DNA of 6,133 bases, taken from NCBI GenBank assembly GCA_017308345.1, contig JAFKFE010000662.1, positions 1 to 6,133 on the forward strand, written 5' to 3'. Position numbers and translations under genes: made by a program. The notes under the pieces were generated by a model that did no database searches, was not told the origin of the DNA, and worked only from the letters and a program-made list of their open reading frames with translations. The DNA comes from Alphaproteobacteria bacterium. Its GTDB lineage: Bacteria; Pseudomonadota; Alphaproteobacteria; Rhizobiales; Rhizobiaceae. Below are positions 4,957 to 6,133 of this stretch, piece by piece (the first letter of the stretch is position 1; every line of letters begins with the position of its first letter).

Positions 4957-6133
4957 ATGGCAGACATCCGCAACAATTTCGTCGGCATCAAGTCGCCCAA
5001 TCCATTCTGGCTGGCGTCCGCGCCGCCGACCGACAAGGCCTACAATGTCGAGCGCGCCTTCAAGGCGGGCTGGGGCGGCGTGGTGTGGAAGACGCTGGGC
5101 GAGGAGGGCCCGCCGGTCGTCAACGTCAACGGACCGCGCTACGGCGCGATCTGGGGCGCCGACCGCCGCCTGCTTGGCCTCAACAACATCGAACTGATCA
5201 CCGACCGCGACCTGCAGACCAATCTGCGCGAGATGAAGCAGGTCAAGATGAACTGGCCGGATCGGGCGCTGGTCGCCTCGATCATGGTGCCTTGCGTGGA
5301 GGAAAGCTGGAAGGCGATCCTGCCTCTGGTCGAGGAGACCGGCGCCGACGGCATCGAGCTCAATTTCGGCTGCCCGCACGGCATGAGCGAGCGCGGCATG
5401 GGCTCGGCGGTCGGCCAGGTGCCGGAATATATCGAGATGGTGGTGCGCTGGTGCAAGCAGTACACGCGCATGCCGGTCATCACCAAGCTGACGCCCAACA
5501 TCACCGACATCCGCAAGCCCGCCAGGGCGGCGCATGCCGGCGGCACGGACGCGGTGTCGCTGATCAACACGATCAACTCGATCACCGGCGTCGACCTCGA
5601 CAGTTTCGCGCCGCAGCCGGCTATCGACGGCAAGGGCTCGCATGGCGGCTATTGCGGCCCGGCAGTGAAGCCGATCGCCATGAACATGGTGGCCGAGATC
5701 GCGCGCGATCCTGAAACCCGCGGGCTGCCGATCTCCGGCATCGGCGGCATCACCACCTGGCGCGACGCGGCCGAGTTCATGGCGCTCGGCGCCGGCAATG
5801 TGCAGGTCTGCACGGCGGCGATGACCTATGGCTTCAAGATCGTGCAGGAGATGATCGCGGGGCTCGAGAACTGGATGGACGAAAAGGGCCACGCCTCGCT
5901 CTCCGACATCGTCGGCCGGGCCACGCCCAACGTGACCGACTGGCAGTATCTCAACCTCAACTATGTCGCCAAGGCGCATGTTGATCAGGACGCCTGCATC
6001 CAATGCGGCCGCTGCCATATCGCCTGCGAGGACACTTCGCATCAGGCGATCACCAACATGGTGGACGGCGCCAGGCATTTCGAAGTGATCGAGGCCGAGT
6101 GCGTCGGCTGCAATCTCTGCGTCAATGTCTGCC
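4957..6133 (+). CDS. preA: NAD-dependent dihydropyrimidine dehydrogenase subunit PreA (3' end outside window)
   Basis: The pyrimidine-reducing subunit, open to the window end (392 residues seen; family members are usually somewhat over 400). It is an FMN-binding TIM barrel related to dihydroorotate dehydrogenase and to the C-terminal half of eukaryotic DPD. Visible are IKSPNPFWLASAPPTDKAYN near the N-terminus and WKTLGEEGPP (44-53) at the FMN site. The active-site loop NFGCPHGMSERGMG (136-149) contains C139, equivalent to the catalytic cysteine of DPD (C671), and H141. Further blocks are KLTPNITDI (177-185), SLINTINSITGVD (201-213), and the phosphate-binding GIGGI and GAGNVQVCTA segments (261-288). 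The ferredoxin domain begins with C347, C350, C353, C357 (CIQCGRCHIAC) and C382, C385, C388, C392 (CVGCNLCVNVC), two 4Fe-4S sites. The window stops exactly at the last cysteine. Start 4957 is preferred over 4951 by ribosome-site spacing. It is co-transcribed with preT, 2 nt apart. Confidence 0.95.
   Translation, partial: MADIRNNFVGIKSPNPFWLASAPPTDKAYNVERAFKAGWGGVVWKTLGEEGPPVVNVNGPRYGAIWGADRRLLGLNNIELITDRDLQTNLREMKQVKMNWPDRALVASIMVPCVEESWKAILPLVEETGADGIELNFGCPHGMSERGMGSAVGQVPEYIEMVVRWCKQYTRMPVITKLTPNITDIRKPARAAHAGGTDAVSLINTINSITGVDLDSFAPQPAIDGKGSHGGYCGPAVKPIAMNMVAEIARDPETRGLPISGIGGITTWRDAAEFMALGAGNVQVCTAAMTYGFKIVQEMIAGLENWMDEKGHASLSDIVGRATPNVTDWQYLNLNYVAKAHVDQDACIQCGRCHIACEDTSHQAITNMVDGARHFEVIEAECVGCNLCVNVC

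Noticed and set aside
4507..6078. 523-codon open frame on the minus strand across the end of preT and most of preA
   Set aside because: It lies antisense to two well-recognised genes. Its composition (A, R, D, H, V rich, few motifs) is the expected shadow of GC-rich codon use, and I recognise no family.
1..6133. A multi-gene novel defence or metabolic system spanning the window
   Set aside because: Genes alternate in strand, most have their own leaders, and they belong to unrelated known families. Only preT-preA form a clear operon, and that is a known enzyme.

Overview
The window reads as ordinary chromosome from a GC-rich alphaproteobacterium, most likely a rhizobial genus such as Mesorhizobium or a close relative. 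This is inferred from the strong G/C bias at third codon positions, the style of the protein families, and a GC-rich intergenic repeat at about 1737-1829 that resembles a dispersed element I associate with Mesorhizobium-like genomes. I could not run a search to confirm the genus.

Layout, left to right. Positions 2-523 (+) hold the C-terminal third of an MttB-family (trimethylamine/quaternary amine) methyltransferase. A DoxX-family small membrane protein (647-1051, -) is convergent with it. A 166-bp divergent spacer carrying a spaced 8-bp inverted repeat separates DoxX from a small exported protein of unknown function (1218-1727, +). A hairpin-rich repeat fills the convergent gap to a two-domain VOC (glyoxalase/dioxygenase fold) protein (1827-2564, -). 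Divergent from that is a ChaC-type gamma-glutamylcyclotransferase (2741-3475, +). The last 2.6 kb is the preT-preA operon (3590-4954 and 4957 to beyond the window end, +), encoding the two subunits of bacterial dihydropyrimidine dehydrogenase.

The best-defined biology is preTA. PreT (flavin, NAD and Fe-S electron input) and PreA (FMN barrel with C-terminal Fe-S clusters) together reduce uracil or thymine to the 5,6-dihydro form, the first step of reductive pyrimidine breakdown. They are translationally close (2-nt gap, or a 4-nt overlap with the alternative start). The leader before preT contains TTGACCAATTGATAAA (3525-3540), which fits the RutR operator consensus TTGACCAnnTGGTCAA at 12 of 14 defined positions. 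This suggests that a TetR-family uracil-sensing regulator controls the operon. The later pathway genes (dihydropyrimidinase, beta-ureidopropionase, the regulator) are not in the window and may lie downstream.

The other genes look like independent single-gene units with no evident functional link to each other. I see no RNA gene, insertion sequence, CRISPR array or phage gene, and no convincing undescribed multi-gene system. The items most worth a second look are the candidate RutR operator, the uncharacterised exported protein, the repeat that runs into the VOC stop codon, and the inverted repeat upstream of doxX.
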